NCBI GenBank assembly: GCA_038205805.1
Contig: JBBRBO010000029.1
Coordinates: forward strand, 1 to 33,000
Source of the DNA: JBBSBY01 sp038205805
GTDB lineage: Bacteria > Desulfobacterota > Desulfomonilia > Desulfomonilales > Desulfomonilaceae
DNA length: 33,000 nucleotides
Direction of reading: 5' to 3'
Shown: in pieces, positions 14,466 through 23,617 of the stretch
Layout: each line of letters begins with the position of its first letter
Numbering within the stretch: position 1 is the first letter of the stretch
The notes under the pieces: generated by a model
Database searches by the model: none
Told to the model about the DNA's origin: nothing
The model's input: only the letters and a program-made list of their open reading frames with translations
Program-made: the position numbers and the translations under genes

Positions 14466-17198
14466 TTAAAAGGCGTACGCCGTTTCGCCGGGGGCCGAAA
14501 AATGGGCGGCTTCCATGTCCACCAGGCGTTGGTGCAGAGCGGCCTTGATCTCATCTAGGCGATCAAAATCCGTGATCTTGTGGAAAGATTCGTCCTGCAC
14601 ATAGAACACGTCCGCAGCCTGATCTATCTCGGTGGTTATCTTGGTAAGGACAATGTACAAGCCGTACTCGAAGAGTGTGCGCGTTATGTCATAGAGCAAC
14701 CCCGGCCTGTCATGGGCGTTTATCTCTATGATGACCGCCACGTCGGAAGCGGCCGTGTCAACCTCCACTTTCACCGGGAACCTCGGGGCCGCCGTGCCGC
14801 CCGTAAACCTGCCGCGACTTCGTCTCGTGGCCACAAGCTGTTCGACATCAACCTCATCCTTGAGGATCTGCCGGAGATCGACCAGGAAGCGCTCCCAGCG
14901 TTCAGGATCATCCAGGGTTCCCTCAGGGATGTCGTTCACATGGAAACTCGCTATGGCCACATCGCCTAAAGAATGGCTCCAGGCGCTTAGGATGTTGATA
15001 CGATTCGAGGTCATGGCGCCGGCTATTCTATAGAAGAGCCCTGCTCTATCTTGTGTAATGATAGTGATCGCGCTGTAGGCGCGCCGTGTATGATCCGTTT
15101 TGTAGGCTATGAGATCCCCACGCTCGATGGTCGCTTTCTTCTCGGCTTCGAGAAATTTCAGCAGGTAATTAAAGTGATCGGAGATGACCCCGGGGTAATA
15201 ATCCAAAAGATAACGAGGCGGCGCCGCTTTGAAGAGCGTTTCCACATAGGGGCCTTGCAGTTCCGGCTCAATCCTTTGCCGCACAACGTCTTGAATTTCC
15301 TTGAGCCATTCCTCGAGGCTGTCCCCTTCTTCTCCGTCTCCTTGAATGATGTCCAGGGCTCGATAATACAGCTCTTCAAGGAGCATCTTTCGCCAGGAGT
15401 TCATGGCGGTGGGACCTACGGCCTTGAGATCGGCATGGGTGAGGAGAAAAAGGAGGTCTAGACGTCTCTTAGAGATCACCGTTTCAGCGAATCGGCTCAG
15501 GAGCGCCTCGTCATGGAGATCTTTCTTGAAGGCCAAATGCGTCATTGCGAGGTGATTACGTATAAGAAAACACACGTCCTCAATATCGTCGGTGGGGAGT
15601 CCCAACCGTTCTAGGACGGGCCGCGCTATCTGTTCCCCACGGAGTTCATGCCCTGAGCCCCTACCCTTGGCCATATCATGAAAAAGACCGGCCAAGTAGA
15701 GCGTCTCGGGTCGTTCCAGCTTAAGAAAGATCACATGAAGGAGATTATCCGAATGGTCCTTTTGCGGTTTACGGAACTCATCCATGTTTTCCAGGACCGC
15801 CATAGTATGGAGATCCACGGTATACTGATGATACACATCGAATTGGGGCAGAAATCGGATCCACGCAAAGTCTGGGATAAAGAGTTCGAGAACCCCTATT
15901 TTCATTGTGGATTTAATCGCAGGCGCCACGGAGCCCCTAAACCGGAAAATATCCAGGAATAGCTTGTTGACTTCCGGTTCTTGAATGAAATCTTCATCTA
16001 TTAAGCGCAATTTGCCTCGTATGAAGTCCACAAGACGGATGTCGAATTCGCATCGTGACTGAGCGATCATCTGAAAGGCCTGGATGATTTCCTTGGGATC
16101 TTCAGCGAATTCATCAGGGTGAAAATGATAAATTCCACCGGCCCCAAGGTAAAAGGATTCGTTGAGCTTGAGTATCTTGGCCTGAGCGCCCATATCGCGC
16201 CGGAGAAAGAGTCGCGTCTTGGCAAGAACCCTGCGGCCGAAGAAATCAATCGCAGCCGCATGACGATAGTATTCGCGCATGAACATTTCCACGGCATGAT
16301 GGTCTTCACCCGGATGCTCGCCCATATCACGGGCCAACATGCGCTGTATGTCGAACTTGAGCCTATCGTCCCTTCTGCCGGCGATGAAATGCAGCCGAGT
16401 ACGCACTTCCGCAAGGAACTCCATGCCGCGCTTGGCCTCTTCAACGGCCAACGTCCCCAGGACTCCCAGTAGGGGCAAATCGTCAAAGGAGGCGGCGCCG
16501 AAGATCATGCGAGCAAGCCAGTTAATGAGCTGGATATACCGCAGAGAACCAGGCCCCTCTTTAAGGTGCGGTTCCAGGAGATAGATCGTATGCCCGAAGC
16601 GATCGCTGGACTTCAGAATTTCCCCCTCGATGCGCAGGTAGAGATCGAGAGGGTCCGTGTCTAAGATGAGGCGTTCGCGCTCGATGAGCAGCTTGCGAAA
16701 TATCTCGGGCGAGCCCCAGATCAAGCGAGTGTCCATGAGAGACGTAAGGACCGCAAGATCCTTGTTCGCCTCCTGTTTGCACTCCAGGACGGTGCGCACG
16801 GAATGACCGAGTTCCACCCTGGCGTCCCACAAGAGATACAAGATGCTGCGGATTCCCCGATAAATACCCTCAGGAGCGTCTTCAGGACGGAGGAAAACTA
16901 TATCGATATCCGAATACGGACTCATTTCTTGACGGCCGTAGCCGCCGATCGCCATGAGTGCTATTTCATCTTTCCAGTGGCCGAGAAAATGATCCGCAAG
17001 CTGACACAGTATCTCGTCGTAAACCGGGTGCATGCGAAAAGAACCGGGATCGGCCTGCCCTTGGGTCCGGTATTCTCCTATTCCCTCTTTGATTCTGGTA
17101 ATTTGAAAGGACGTGTCATGATCGGCAAAGATGTATCTCATGGTGTTCCCGACGAAGGTTTTCGCGTTCGATTGCGATTGGTATTCGCCTTGGATCAT
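14466..17198 (-). CDS. glnD: [Protein-PII] uridylyltransferase / uridylyl-removing enzyme
   Basis: About 910 residues. GlnD adds UMP to PII at low glutamine and removes it at high glutamine, so it sets nitrogen control. Order: nucleotidyltransferase domain with GGYGRQEMSPYSDIDIVFL at about 85-103 (GG-x-G-R-x-E and the D-x-D metal pair), the helical GlnD-UTase linker, an HD domain with YLAGLFHDMAKGRGSGHELRG (uridylyl removal), and two C-terminal ACT domains (ITIITQDRAGLFYRIAGAMTSNRINILSAW and EINAHDRPGLLYDITRTLFEYGLYI), which bind glutamine. All the expected motifs are there. The N-terminus is uncertain: ATG at 17198 was taken; TTG at 17222 or ATG at 17141 are alternatives. xerD follows eight bases after. 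Confidence 0.93.
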   Translation of the reverse strand: MIQGEYQSQSNAKTFVGNTMRYIFADHDTSFQITRIKEGIGEYRTQGQADPGSFRMHPVYDEILCQLADHFLGHWKDEIALMAIGGYGRQEMSPYSDIDIVFLRPEDAPEGIYRGIRSILYLLWDARVELGHSVRTVLECKQEANKDLAVLTSLMDTRLIWGSPEIFRKLLIERERLILDTDPLDLYLRIEGEILKSSDRFGHTIYLLEPHLKEGPGSLRYIQLINWLARMIFGAASFDDLPLLGVLGTLAVEEAKRGMEFLAEVRTRLHFIAGRRDDRLKFDIQRMLARDMGEHPGEDHHAVEMFMREYYRHAAAIDFFGRRVLAKTRLFLRRDMGAQAKILKLNESFYLGAGGIYHFHPDEFAEDPKEIIQAFQMIAQSRCEFDIRLVDFIRGKLRLIDEDFIQEPEVNKLFLDIFRFRGSVAPAIKSTMKIGVLELFIPDFAWIRFLPQFDVYHQYTVDLHTMAVLENMDEFRKPQKDHSDNLLHVIFLKLERPETLYLAGLFHDMAKGRGSGHELRGEQIARPVLERLGLPTDDIEDVCFLIRNHLAMTHLAFKKDLHDEALLSRFAETVISKRRLDLLFLLTHADLKAVGPTAMNSWRKMLLEELYYRALDIIQGDGEEGDSLEEWLKEIQDVVRQRIEPELQGPYVETLFKAAPPRYLLDYYPGVISDHFNYLLKFLEAEKKATIERGDLIAYKTDHTRRAYSAITIITQDRAGLFYRIAGAMTSNRINILSAWSHSLGDVAIASFHVNDIPEGTLDDPERWERFLVDLRQILKDEVDVEQLVATRRSRGRFTGGTAAPRFPVKVEVDTAASDVAVIIEINAHDRPGLLYDITRTLFEYGLYIVLTKITTEIDQAADVFYVQDESFHKITDFDRLDEIKAALHQRLVDMEAAHFSAPGETAYAF

Positions 17199-17321
17199 AG
17201 TTGCTATCCCGGATACGGTCAACAGGCCGTGATACCTATCCGTATCAAAGAAATATGAATCGGGGAGGCCCTTTTAGAAAGCAGGATTCTCCCCGAACCT
17301 TGGTTTTATATGGAGTCTTGA
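17199..17321. other. Divergent promoter region glnD / putA-like, with hairpin
   Basis: It contains a palindrome at 17261-17295 (CGGGGAGGCCC...GATTCTCCCCG) of the family A right-end type, directly upstream of the putA-like start. A TGGAG ribosome-binding site is at about 17310-17314. Confidence 0.45.
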
Positions 17322-20279
17322 ATGCTCGAATCACAAGATCATGAACAGGCGGTTAAACGCATCGGTAAAGAATTATACTCGCTTGTAGGTCGAGAAATAC
17401 CGTCGGTGTTTCAGACCAAAAGATGGATTTCCGGCGCACTCGACTGGGCCATGAAGGACGAAGATTTCAAGGTGAGATTGTTTCGGTTCATTGATGTGCT
17501 GCCGTCGTTGAAATCCGACACCCTAATGGCTCGCATCCTGAGCGAATATTTCAGTTCGGAAAACACCCCCACCATCCTGAAGCAAGCGGTGAAAAGGCTC
17601 AATGGAGCGGGTTTTCTCAAGGGCATGGCCGCCGGCGGAGTGAAGATGGCGGTTGAATCCATGGCCCTTCAGTTCATCGCCGGCCGAAATTCGAAGGAAG
17701 GGATAGCCGCGCTCCTTGACTTACGGCGTTCCGGTCTCGCCTTCAGCGTGGATGTCTTGGGCGAGGAGGTCCTCAGTGAGAAGGAGGTCGACCAACACCG
17801 TGACACATACCTGGCGCTCCTCAGGGATCTCCATGAGGCTATGGCCGCGCAGCCCCGAGACTCGCTCCTGGATCATGATCCCTTCGGTGAGCTACCTACG
17901 TGGGATGTTTCCTACAAACTCACGTCATTCTATTCCCAGCTGGACCCCATGGCGTGGGAAAGCTCGTTGGAACGAACGCTTCAGGCGCTCAATCCGGTAT
18001 TGGACGCGATACGCGACTTCGGTGGCTCATTTACCATCGACATGGAGCAGTATTATCTCAAAGACTTCACATTGGAGTTCTTCAAGCGTCTATTGATCGA
18101 GCGCCCGGACCTTCCGTTCCCAGGCGTGGTGATTCAAGCCTACCTACGGGATTCGGAACAGGACGTCGGGGAACTCATACGCTTTGCCAAGGACGCCAAG
18201 CGTCGAATCCTCGTGCGACTGGTCAAGGGCGCATATTGGGACTACGAAACCGTTGTTAACACCCAGGTCGGTTGGCCTATCCCGGTGTTCACGGTTAAGG
18301 CCGACGCCGACGCTCGGTACGAGGCATTGACCAGGGCGCTCCTTGAAAACACGACACACATACGGCCTGCAATCGGCACGCACAACATACGCAGCATCAG
18401 CAATGCGGCGGCCCATGCCGAGCGCTTGGGCTTACCCAAAGAGGCGTATGAATTCCAGATGATCTTCGGGATGGCCGAGCCCATCCGTGCGGCCCTTGTG
18501 AAGATGGGATATCGGGTGCGCATTTATGCCCCGGTCGGCGATTTGATTCCGGGTATGGCGTATCTGATTCGGCGTCTCCTGGAGAACACGTATGATGACT
18601 CTTTCCTGCGCCGCGCCTTCTACGAAGGGGAAGAGATCGACACCTTGTTGGAAAAACCCGCACCCTCCCCGGCCGACGAACCGCCGAGGGTTCCCGAGTT
18701 CGCCAATGAACCACCCATGGATTTCTCCCAAGGAGCCAACAGAACCCGCATGGCGAACGCCTTGGCCGCGAGGAAATCCCAGCTTGGCAAGCCATACCCC
18801 ATCGTGGTGAATGGTCGCTCAAGGTTAACGTCCACGACCAAAGCCTCGGTGAACCCGGCTCGCCCCGAGGAAGTCGTTGGTGTAATCCACCAGGCTACGT
18901 CCGGTGATGTAGACGCCGCCGTGCATGCGGCGCGGGAATTCAGCCGTGAGTGGGCCGGTTACTCCGTCGAACGACGTGCAAACTTCCTCTTCGCCGCGGC
19001 GGCTGAAGCCCGCAAGCGGCGCTTCGATCTCATGGCCCTGGAGGTCTACGAGGTAGGCAAGGCCTGGAAAGAGGCGGACGGAGATGTCGCGGAGGCCATA
19101 GATCATCTCGAGTATTACGGTCGTGAGGCGATCCGCATCATGCAGCGGATCAAGCTTGGGAATTACCCCGGCGAGGATAATCGCTCCGTATACGAACCAC
19201 TCGGCGTTGCCGCAGTGATCTCTCCGTGGAATTTTCCCATCGCCATCCCTATGGGCATGATTTCCGCAGCGCTGGTTACGGGTAATTGCGTGGTGTTCAA
19301 GCCCTCAAGTCCTGCGGCTGTGTGCGGATGGGCTATAGCCGAACTCTTCAGCAAGGTGGGATTGCCTCCGGGCGCCTTGCAGTTTATTCCGGGTCCGGGT
19401 GACGAGGCGGGAGATCACCTCATGCGCCACCCAGGCGTTGATCTCGTTGCCTTCACGGGGTCGAAGGACGTGGGCCTGAAGATCCTCAAGGCCGCTGCGG
19501 ATGTCCCTGACGATGCGAAGGGAATTAAGCGCGTCATAGCTGAAATGGGCGGCAAGAACGCCGTTATTGTAGACGAAACCGCTGATCTGGACGAAGCCGT
19601 GAAGGGCGTACGCGATTCGGCCTTGGGTTTCCAAGGACAGAAGTGCTCGGCGTGTTCCCGGGTGATTATCGTGGGCCATAACGCAGAGGAATTCAACGAC
19701 CGGCTGAGAGAGGCCATTCTCAGCTTGAACATCGGACCGCCCGAGCGACCGGAGAACACCTTTGGTCCTCTTATCGACTCATCGGCGGTGAACAAGGTGG
19801 AATACTACAAGAGGTCCGCGGAACAGGAGGGGAACGTCATCCTGTCAATGGAGGTAAATTCCGAAGCGGGCGGCAGCGGGTTCTATCACGGACCCTGCGT
19901 CGTAACCTCTCTGCCCAGGGATGCGGCGGCCCTGAAGGACGAAATATTCGGACCGCTCCTCGTGATCTTGAGGACTGAAACACTCGATGAGGCCATACGG
20001 ATCGCCAACGACAGCCCGTATGCGCTCACGGGAGGATTATATTCCCGCAGCCCCGAAGCAGTCGAAAAGGTCAAACGGGAGTTCCGCTGCGGGAATCTCT
20101 ACATCAACCGGAAGATCACCGGCGCCCTGGTGGGGAGACAACCCTTCGGTGGATTCGGAATGTCCGGTGTGGGGACTAAAGCCGGTGGTCCCGACTACCT
20201 CAAGCAGTTTGTGAACGAGAAGATCATTGCGGAGAATACCCTACGCAGAGGCTTCGCCCCGAGTGCGGATAAGCTGTAA
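17322..20279 (+). CDS. putA: Bifunctional proline dehydrogenase / P5C dehydrogenase
   Basis: This 985-residue protein oxidises proline to glutamate in two steps. The FAD-binding proline dehydrogenase barrel spans about 90-450 (FTIDMEQYYLKDFTLEFFKRLL, RILVRLVKGAYWDYE, YEFQMIFGMAEPIRAAL, RIYAPVGDLIPGMAYLIRRLLENT). A linker near 455-490 is followed by an aldehyde dehydrogenase of the P5C type to the end: SPWNFPIAIPMG, FTGSKDVGLKIL, the general-base Glu741 in AEMGGKNA and the nucleophile Cys775 in GQKCSACSRVI, 34 residues apart as usual. It has no N-terminal DNA-binding domain, so it is not a repressor. It is shorter than E. coli PutA and close to the minimal bifunctional type. Transcribed alone; a hairpin follows the stop. 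Confidence 0.93.
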   Translation: MLESQDHEQAVKRIGKELYSLVGREIPSVFQTKRWISGALDWAMKDEDFKVRLFRFIDVLPSLKSDTLMARILSEYFSSENTPTILKQAVKRLNGAGFLKGMAAGGVKMAVESMALQFIAGRNSKEGIAALLDLRRSGLAFSVDVLGEEVLSEKEVDQHRDTYLALLRDLHEAMAAQPRDSLLDHDPFGELPTWDVSYKLTSFYSQLDPMAWESSLERTLQALNPVLDAIRDFGGSFTIDMEQYYLKDFTLEFFKRLLIERPDLPFPGVVIQAYLRDSEQDVGELIRFAKDAKRRILVRLVKGAYWDYETVVNTQVGWPIPVFTVKADADARYEALTRALLENTTHIRPAIGTHNIRSISNAAAHAERLGLPKEAYEFQMIFGMAEPIRAALVKMGYRVRIYAPVGDLIPGMAYLIRRLLENTYDDSFLRRAFYEGEEIDTLLEKPAPSPADEPPRVPEFANEPPMDFSQGANRTRMANALAARKSQLGKPYPIVVNGRSRLTSTTKASVNPARPEEVVGVIHQATSGDVDAAVHAAREFSREWAGYSVERRANFLFAAAAEARKRRFDLMALEVYEVGKAWKEADGDVAEAIDHLEYYGREAIRIMQRIKLGNYPGEDNRSVYEPLGVAAVISPWNFPIAIPMGMISAALVTGNCVVFKPSSPAAVCGWAIAELFSKVGLPPGALQFIPGPGDEAGDHLMRHPGVDLVAFTGSKDVGLKILKAAADVPDDAKGIKRVIAEMGGKNAVIVDETADLDEAVKGVRDSALGFQGQKCSACSRVIIVGHNAEEFNDRLREAILSLNIGPPERPENTFGPLIDSSAVNKVEYYKRSAEQEGNVILSMEVNSEAGGSGFYHGPCVVTSLPRDAAALKDEIFGPLLVILRTETLDEAIRIANDSPYALTGGLYSRSPEAVEKVKREFRCGNLYINRKITGALVGRQPFGGFGMSGVGTKAGGPDYLKQFVNEKIIAENTLRRGFAPSADKL

Positions 20280-20294
20280 CGGCGCTCAGGCCAT

Positions 20295-20350
20295 CTGATA
20301 CCGATGTGTTGCAGGAAAGTCGGAGAGGAGCATTTCCCCCTTGCGAATGG
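20295..20350 (+). terminator. Hairpin after putA, with family A left end
   Basis: CTGATACCGATGTGTTGCAG is the family A left end. It is followed by GTCGGAGAGGAGC...GGGAAGCTCCCGAC, which can form a long imperfect stem. It may end transcription of the putA-like gene; no T run. Confidence 0.45.
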
Positions 20351-20410
20351 GAAGCTCCCGACACTACGGCTCATAAACGTGAATAAAATCAACCCAAGGA
20401 GACAATTATC

Positions 20411-20827
20411 ATGAAGAAAATCGTGGCGCTTATGGTGATGGTATCGCTGTGCGGAATCGGCCCACTTTTCGCGCAGGACGACATTCGCCCGTTGGCTGTT
20501 GAGTACTTGGAACTGTCCAAGGCAAAGGAAACCGTTGACGCAACGGTGGATTCGTATGTGAACCAAATCGCGAAAGATAATCCCAAAGCCGATAGGGCGA
20601 AAATCCAGGAGTTGTACAACCGTATGATGGGGTGGGATGCGCTGAAAGAGCCCATCCTCGAACTCGTGGTAAAGACGTTTTCTCAGGAAGAGTTGCAGGG
20701 TATCAACGAGTTCTACAGAACGCCCCCGGGACAGGCCCTTGCGGACAAGTCGCCGAAACTCTCGGGTGAGCTGGCGAATCTTATATCCAACAATCTACAG
20801 AAGGCGTTTACAGGGCGCCCGAAGTAG
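20411..20827 (+). CDS. DUF2059-domain secreted protein
   Basis: This 138-residue exported protein starts with a signal peptide (MKKIVALMVMVSLCGIGPLFA-QDD), with AAGGAG before the start codon. The mature part is helical and matches DUF2059: RPLAVEYLELSKAKETVDATVDSYVNQI, then WDALKEPILELVVKTFSQEELQGINEFYRTPPGQALADKSPKLSGE. The 'F-S-x-E-E-L-x-x-I-x-x-F-Y-x-T-P-x-G-x-A' motif is the domain's core. Function of the domain is not known; it occurs widely in periplasmic proteins of Gram-negatives. It is convergent with the large fusion gene. Confidence 0.85.
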   Translation: MKKIVALMVMVSLCGIGPLFAQDDIRPLAVEYLELSKAKETVDATVDSYVNQIAKDNPKADRAKIQELYNRMMGWDALKEPILELVVKTFSQEELQGINEFYRTPPGQALADKSPKLSGELANLISNNLQKAFTGRPK

Positions 20828-20841
20828 TAGTCGGAGCGCAC

Positions 20842-20880
20842 ATTGGGAGAACCCCCGCAAGTAACAAGGGTCTCCCCAAT
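20842..20880. terminator. Hairpin between convergent genes
   Basis: ATTGGGAGAACCC at 20842-20854 pairs with GGGTCTCCCCAAT at 20868-20880, giving a stem with a one-base mismatch. It lies between the 3' ends of the DUF2059 gene and the large fusion gene and could act for both strands. The stem resembles the family A right-end hairpin. Confidence 0.6.
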
Positions 20881-20904
20881 AGCGCTCGTCAAGGCAAATG
20901 GATG

Positions 20905-23544
20905 TCAATAAAAGAAGCTATGGATGCTGAAAGCGGCCACGGAAAAGAATAAGCAGGCCACAACTCCGTGAGGAATAAACTCGAAGAGCGAATCCCGATA
21001 GGTGGAAAAGCCTCCCTTGCTGAGCCGAAAGGTGAGCACCAGGCTACCGATGAGGCCCAGGATCAGGAGCATTTGTTGGGCAATCCCGGTAACATACGGC
21101 GGCACGTTTATCACAAGAGCTTTGAATATATCGAATCTGAACATTTCCCACAAAACCTTAGGAAAATAGACGCCTAGGTTAATGAGGTAGTAAAGATGAA
21201 ACGCCATATAGCTCGTCAAGGTGACGGGTAATAGAGCCAATCCGTACTTTGCGAAATTCTCCTTCGGGGTTTCGCCGGACGAGACGGTGGAAAAACACGC
21301 CGCCAGGAACACCACCAAGTTGCACAAAACCACAATGAGGGTAAAAAACACCGTGAACTTCACGATTTCCGGGACAGACGGCGTCAGAGCGGCCCACAGT
21401 GTGTAAACCGGCAGCTTGTGCAGCATTTCACTGATGAGCCCGCCGAACATACTGATGACCAGCATTGCGGTGATGGCTCCTATTTGCTTGATTTCCCATA
21501 TCTCGCGACCGGGGACCCGCAGGTTGAGACGCACGGCGCCATGCGGGCAGTTCTTCACGCAACTGCCGCACATCTTGCAGAAACGGTTACTGCGGAGCGT
21601 CGGCGCCAACTGCCCAAAGGGGCACCCCTCGTGAGTGGCCGTGCCCGTGTAGCACTCGTTTGACGTGCACTGAGACGCGCAAATGTGGCGTTCGGCCCGC
21701 AGCTCGAAGGGCGAAGTCTTGGCGAACACACCCATCATGCCGCCGAGCGGGCACAGGTAGCGGCACCACGACTGCTTCTCGAAGATGACGGACACAATTA
21801 CCGCAAACATGGTGATGACCAAAAGCAATAGCCCCGTATTAAACGGCGAATGACGTATATTCGTGACGGACTCCATCCAGATGACGAAAACCGCCGACGC
21901 CGCAATGAACCATTCGCTCTTCTGCTTGATGAACGAAGGAAGCGGGATTTCGTAGGACTTTATCCGTTTGGCCAGATGGCTCAGGGTCCCCATGGGACAG
22001 AGCGAGCACCAGAATCGCGCCCATATAAACGCGCCGAAGATCATGGTGGGCCATCCCACAGCCCAACTAAAGAGCGCCCCCAGATTCGCCTTAGGATCCA
22101 CCGGCCCTAGGAACAGGAGCACCAAAAGGATGAAAAAGAACGGCATTGCAGCGCTTTGGAATATCGCCGGAAAGAGAGGGCTTTTCAGTGTCGAGCTGAC
22201 CGCGGGCAACCTCATGAGGTTAATCTTGCCCTCACCCTCGATGCTCCGAAGGTCAAAATATATGTCTTGCGGTCTTAGCTGACCGTCTTCGGATAAGAGA
22301 ACCGCTCGCTTGAGGGTTGTCGCCAATTCTCTGTCATTTCCGGGCCATGAGTACGTGACCAGGGCCTTAACCGTCTCTTTGGGGAGTTTGGTGATCTCCT
22401 TGTGGAGTTCTTGGCAATACTGATTCACGTAATGTTGTACGAGGGCGGGGATTTCCTTGCGGCGCTTGCGCAGCGGCGGCACGTCCAGGGAGTTTTCAAG
22501 GAGCCAATGGAGAAGCGGGTGCTTCTCCTGGGAAACCTCCGAGGCATCCAGGTTCGTCGAGCCGATGAGACGGAAATCACACGTGATGTCACTTCTCCCC
22601 CCTACCCTCTTGTATTTGCCGGTCTGGAGGGTCTCGATGAGCTTGCGTTGCATCTCCGGAGTCAGTTGTTCAATACCACGCACCAGGAGCGTGCCTTCTT
22701 CCGTGAGTTCCAGATAACCGGGGGTCTCCACCTTGCCGCCGAGGTCTTTTCTTTCCACGGACCCGAAAAAGGTCTTATGCTGTTCATCGGTGAGGTCCAC
22801 AGGTTTGTCGGGGATTTCACAATAGGGAGCGCCCGGTTCCGCATGGACGAAGGGTCGTAGATCGAGACACAAGAAGACCCGCTTGTGGTGGGGACTCATG
22901 CCGTAAATGGCGTGGGCCATGAACTCTTTTCCCACGCCGGTTTCGCCGGTGATGAGGATCGGCCCATCTGCTTGGGCTAATTCTTCGAGACGCCGGCTCA
23001 CCCTTCGCCGAACCGTTTCACTAACGAAATAGTCGGGAAAGAGGTGATCTTGGCGGCTTATGAGTTCCTGTAACGCCCGTTTCTTGCGGATGCTCTTGTA
23101 GAGATTGCGATCCAGTTTAATGATCTTACGGGCAAGCAGTTGGAGCACCACCAGAGCCGATTCAGGATACGCTCGGATGACGTCGGTAAAGTCGTCGGCA
23201 GCGATTTCAAGGGCTTGACAGGACTCCTGTGCCACTACTTCCGAGTTGAGCGGCGAAGGCTTTCCCGTGAGAAAGCTTACCTCGCCTATGATGTCTCCTT
23301 CGGAGAGGAGTTCCACGGTTATGTCTTGTATATCTTCGCCTTTCAGAAAGACGGCGGCCTTTCCCTTGAGGAGAAAGCGAATGTGATCGCCCAGATCACC
23401 GGGTTCAAGAATGATTGCTCCTGAGGCGTAATCTCGTATTACGCCTTTCTGCAGGAGCGCCTGCTTGAACGCCGGTGGGAATTTCTGAAGCAGGCCGCTG
23501 TCAAAGGCGCTGTATTGCGTTAGTAAAAGTGGAGTTGTGGACAT
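20905..23544 (-). CDS. cNMP-binding / sigma54-activator-like AAA / polyferredoxin membrane fusion
   Basis: This 879-residue protein joins modules that are usually apart. Residues 15-135: cyclic-nucleotide-binding fold (GDHIRFLLKGKAAVFLKGED, GEVSFLTGKPSP). Residues 165-430: AAA domain like sigma-54 activators, with Walker A GETGVGKE (200-207), sensor I RLIGSTNLD and WPGNDREL (400-407). The GAFTGA loop is absent (FFGSVERKDLGGKV) and Walker B reads GTLLVRGIEQL in place of the usual LDEIGEL, so its two acids are gone. No C-terminal HTH. Residues 460-879: membrane part of NapH/NosR/CcoG type with CSLCPMG (513-519), CRYLCPLG (594-601), Cys622/626/631/641 and CKMCGSCVKNCP (656-667), two likely 4Fe-4S clusters, and several membrane helices. 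It is probably an electron-transfer or redox-sensing membrane protein. Third gene of the kinase-regulator operon. Confidence 0.85.
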   Translation of the reverse strand: MSTTPLLLTQYSAFDSGLLQKFPPAFKQALLQKGVIRDYASGAIILEPGDLGDHIRFLLKGKAAVFLKGEDIQDITVELLSEGDIIGEVSFLTGKPSPLNSEVVAQESCQALEIAADDFTDVIRAYPESALVVLQLLARKIIKLDRNLYKSIRKKRALQELISRQDHLFPDYFVSETVRRRVSRRLEELAQADGPILITGETGVGKEFMAHAIYGMSPHHKRVFLCLDLRPFVHAEPGAPYCEIPDKPVDLTDEQHKTFFGSVERKDLGGKVETPGYLELTEEGTLLVRGIEQLTPEMQRKLIETLQTGKYKRVGGRSDITCDFRLIGSTNLDASEVSQEKHPLLHWLLENSLDVPPLRKRRKEIPALVQHYVNQYCQELHKEITKLPKETVKALVTYSWPGNDRELATTLKRAVLLSEDGQLRPQDIYFDLRSIEGEGKINLMRLPAVSSTLKSPLFPAIFQSAAMPFFFILLVLLFLGPVDPKANLGALFSWAVGWPTMIFGAFIWARFWCSLCPMGTLSHLAKRIKSYEIPLPSFIKQKSEWFIAASAVFVIWMESVTNIRHSPFNTGLLLLVITMFAVIVSVIFEKQSWCRYLCPLGGMMGVFAKTSPFELRAERHICASQCTSNECYTGTATHEGCPFGQLAPTLRSNRFCKMCGSCVKNCPHGAVRLNLRVPGREIWEIKQIGAITAMLVISMFGGLISEMLHKLPVYTLWAALTPSVPEIVKFTVFFTLIVVLCNLVVFLAACFSTVSSGETPKENFAKYGLALLPVTLTSYMAFHLYYLINLGVYFPKVLWEMFRFDIFKALVINVPPYVTGIAQQMLLILGLIGSLVLTFRLSKGGFSTYRDSLFEFIPHGVVACLFFSVAAFSIHSFFY

Positions 23545-23570
23545 GTATATTTCTATAGCCTATTGCTGGA

Positions 23571-23605
23571 ATAGCGCTCATCGAACTCAAGGCGGCTCTG
23601 CGGCC
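23571..23605 (-). repeat. Family B right-end fragment between two operon genes
   Basis: On the minus strand CGGCCGCAGAGCCGCCTTGA, GTTCGATGAGCGCTAT follows the family B right half (CAGAGCCACCTCAAGC, CCGGTGAACGATTA). It lies in the 73-base gap between the NtrC-like gene and the fusion gene. Confidence 0.4.
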
Positions 23606-23617
23606 GCTTAGCCTTTG

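Noticed and set aside
13433..14548. Long plus-strand open frame of 371 codons
   Set aside because: It lies antisense to xerD over its length; the minus-strand frame has all recombinase catalytic motifs, and the plus-strand product has no recognisable sequence or ribosome-binding site.
16067..16486. Other minus- and plus-strand frames within glnD and putA
   Set aside because: All lie within strongly supported genes in other frames, without start signals.
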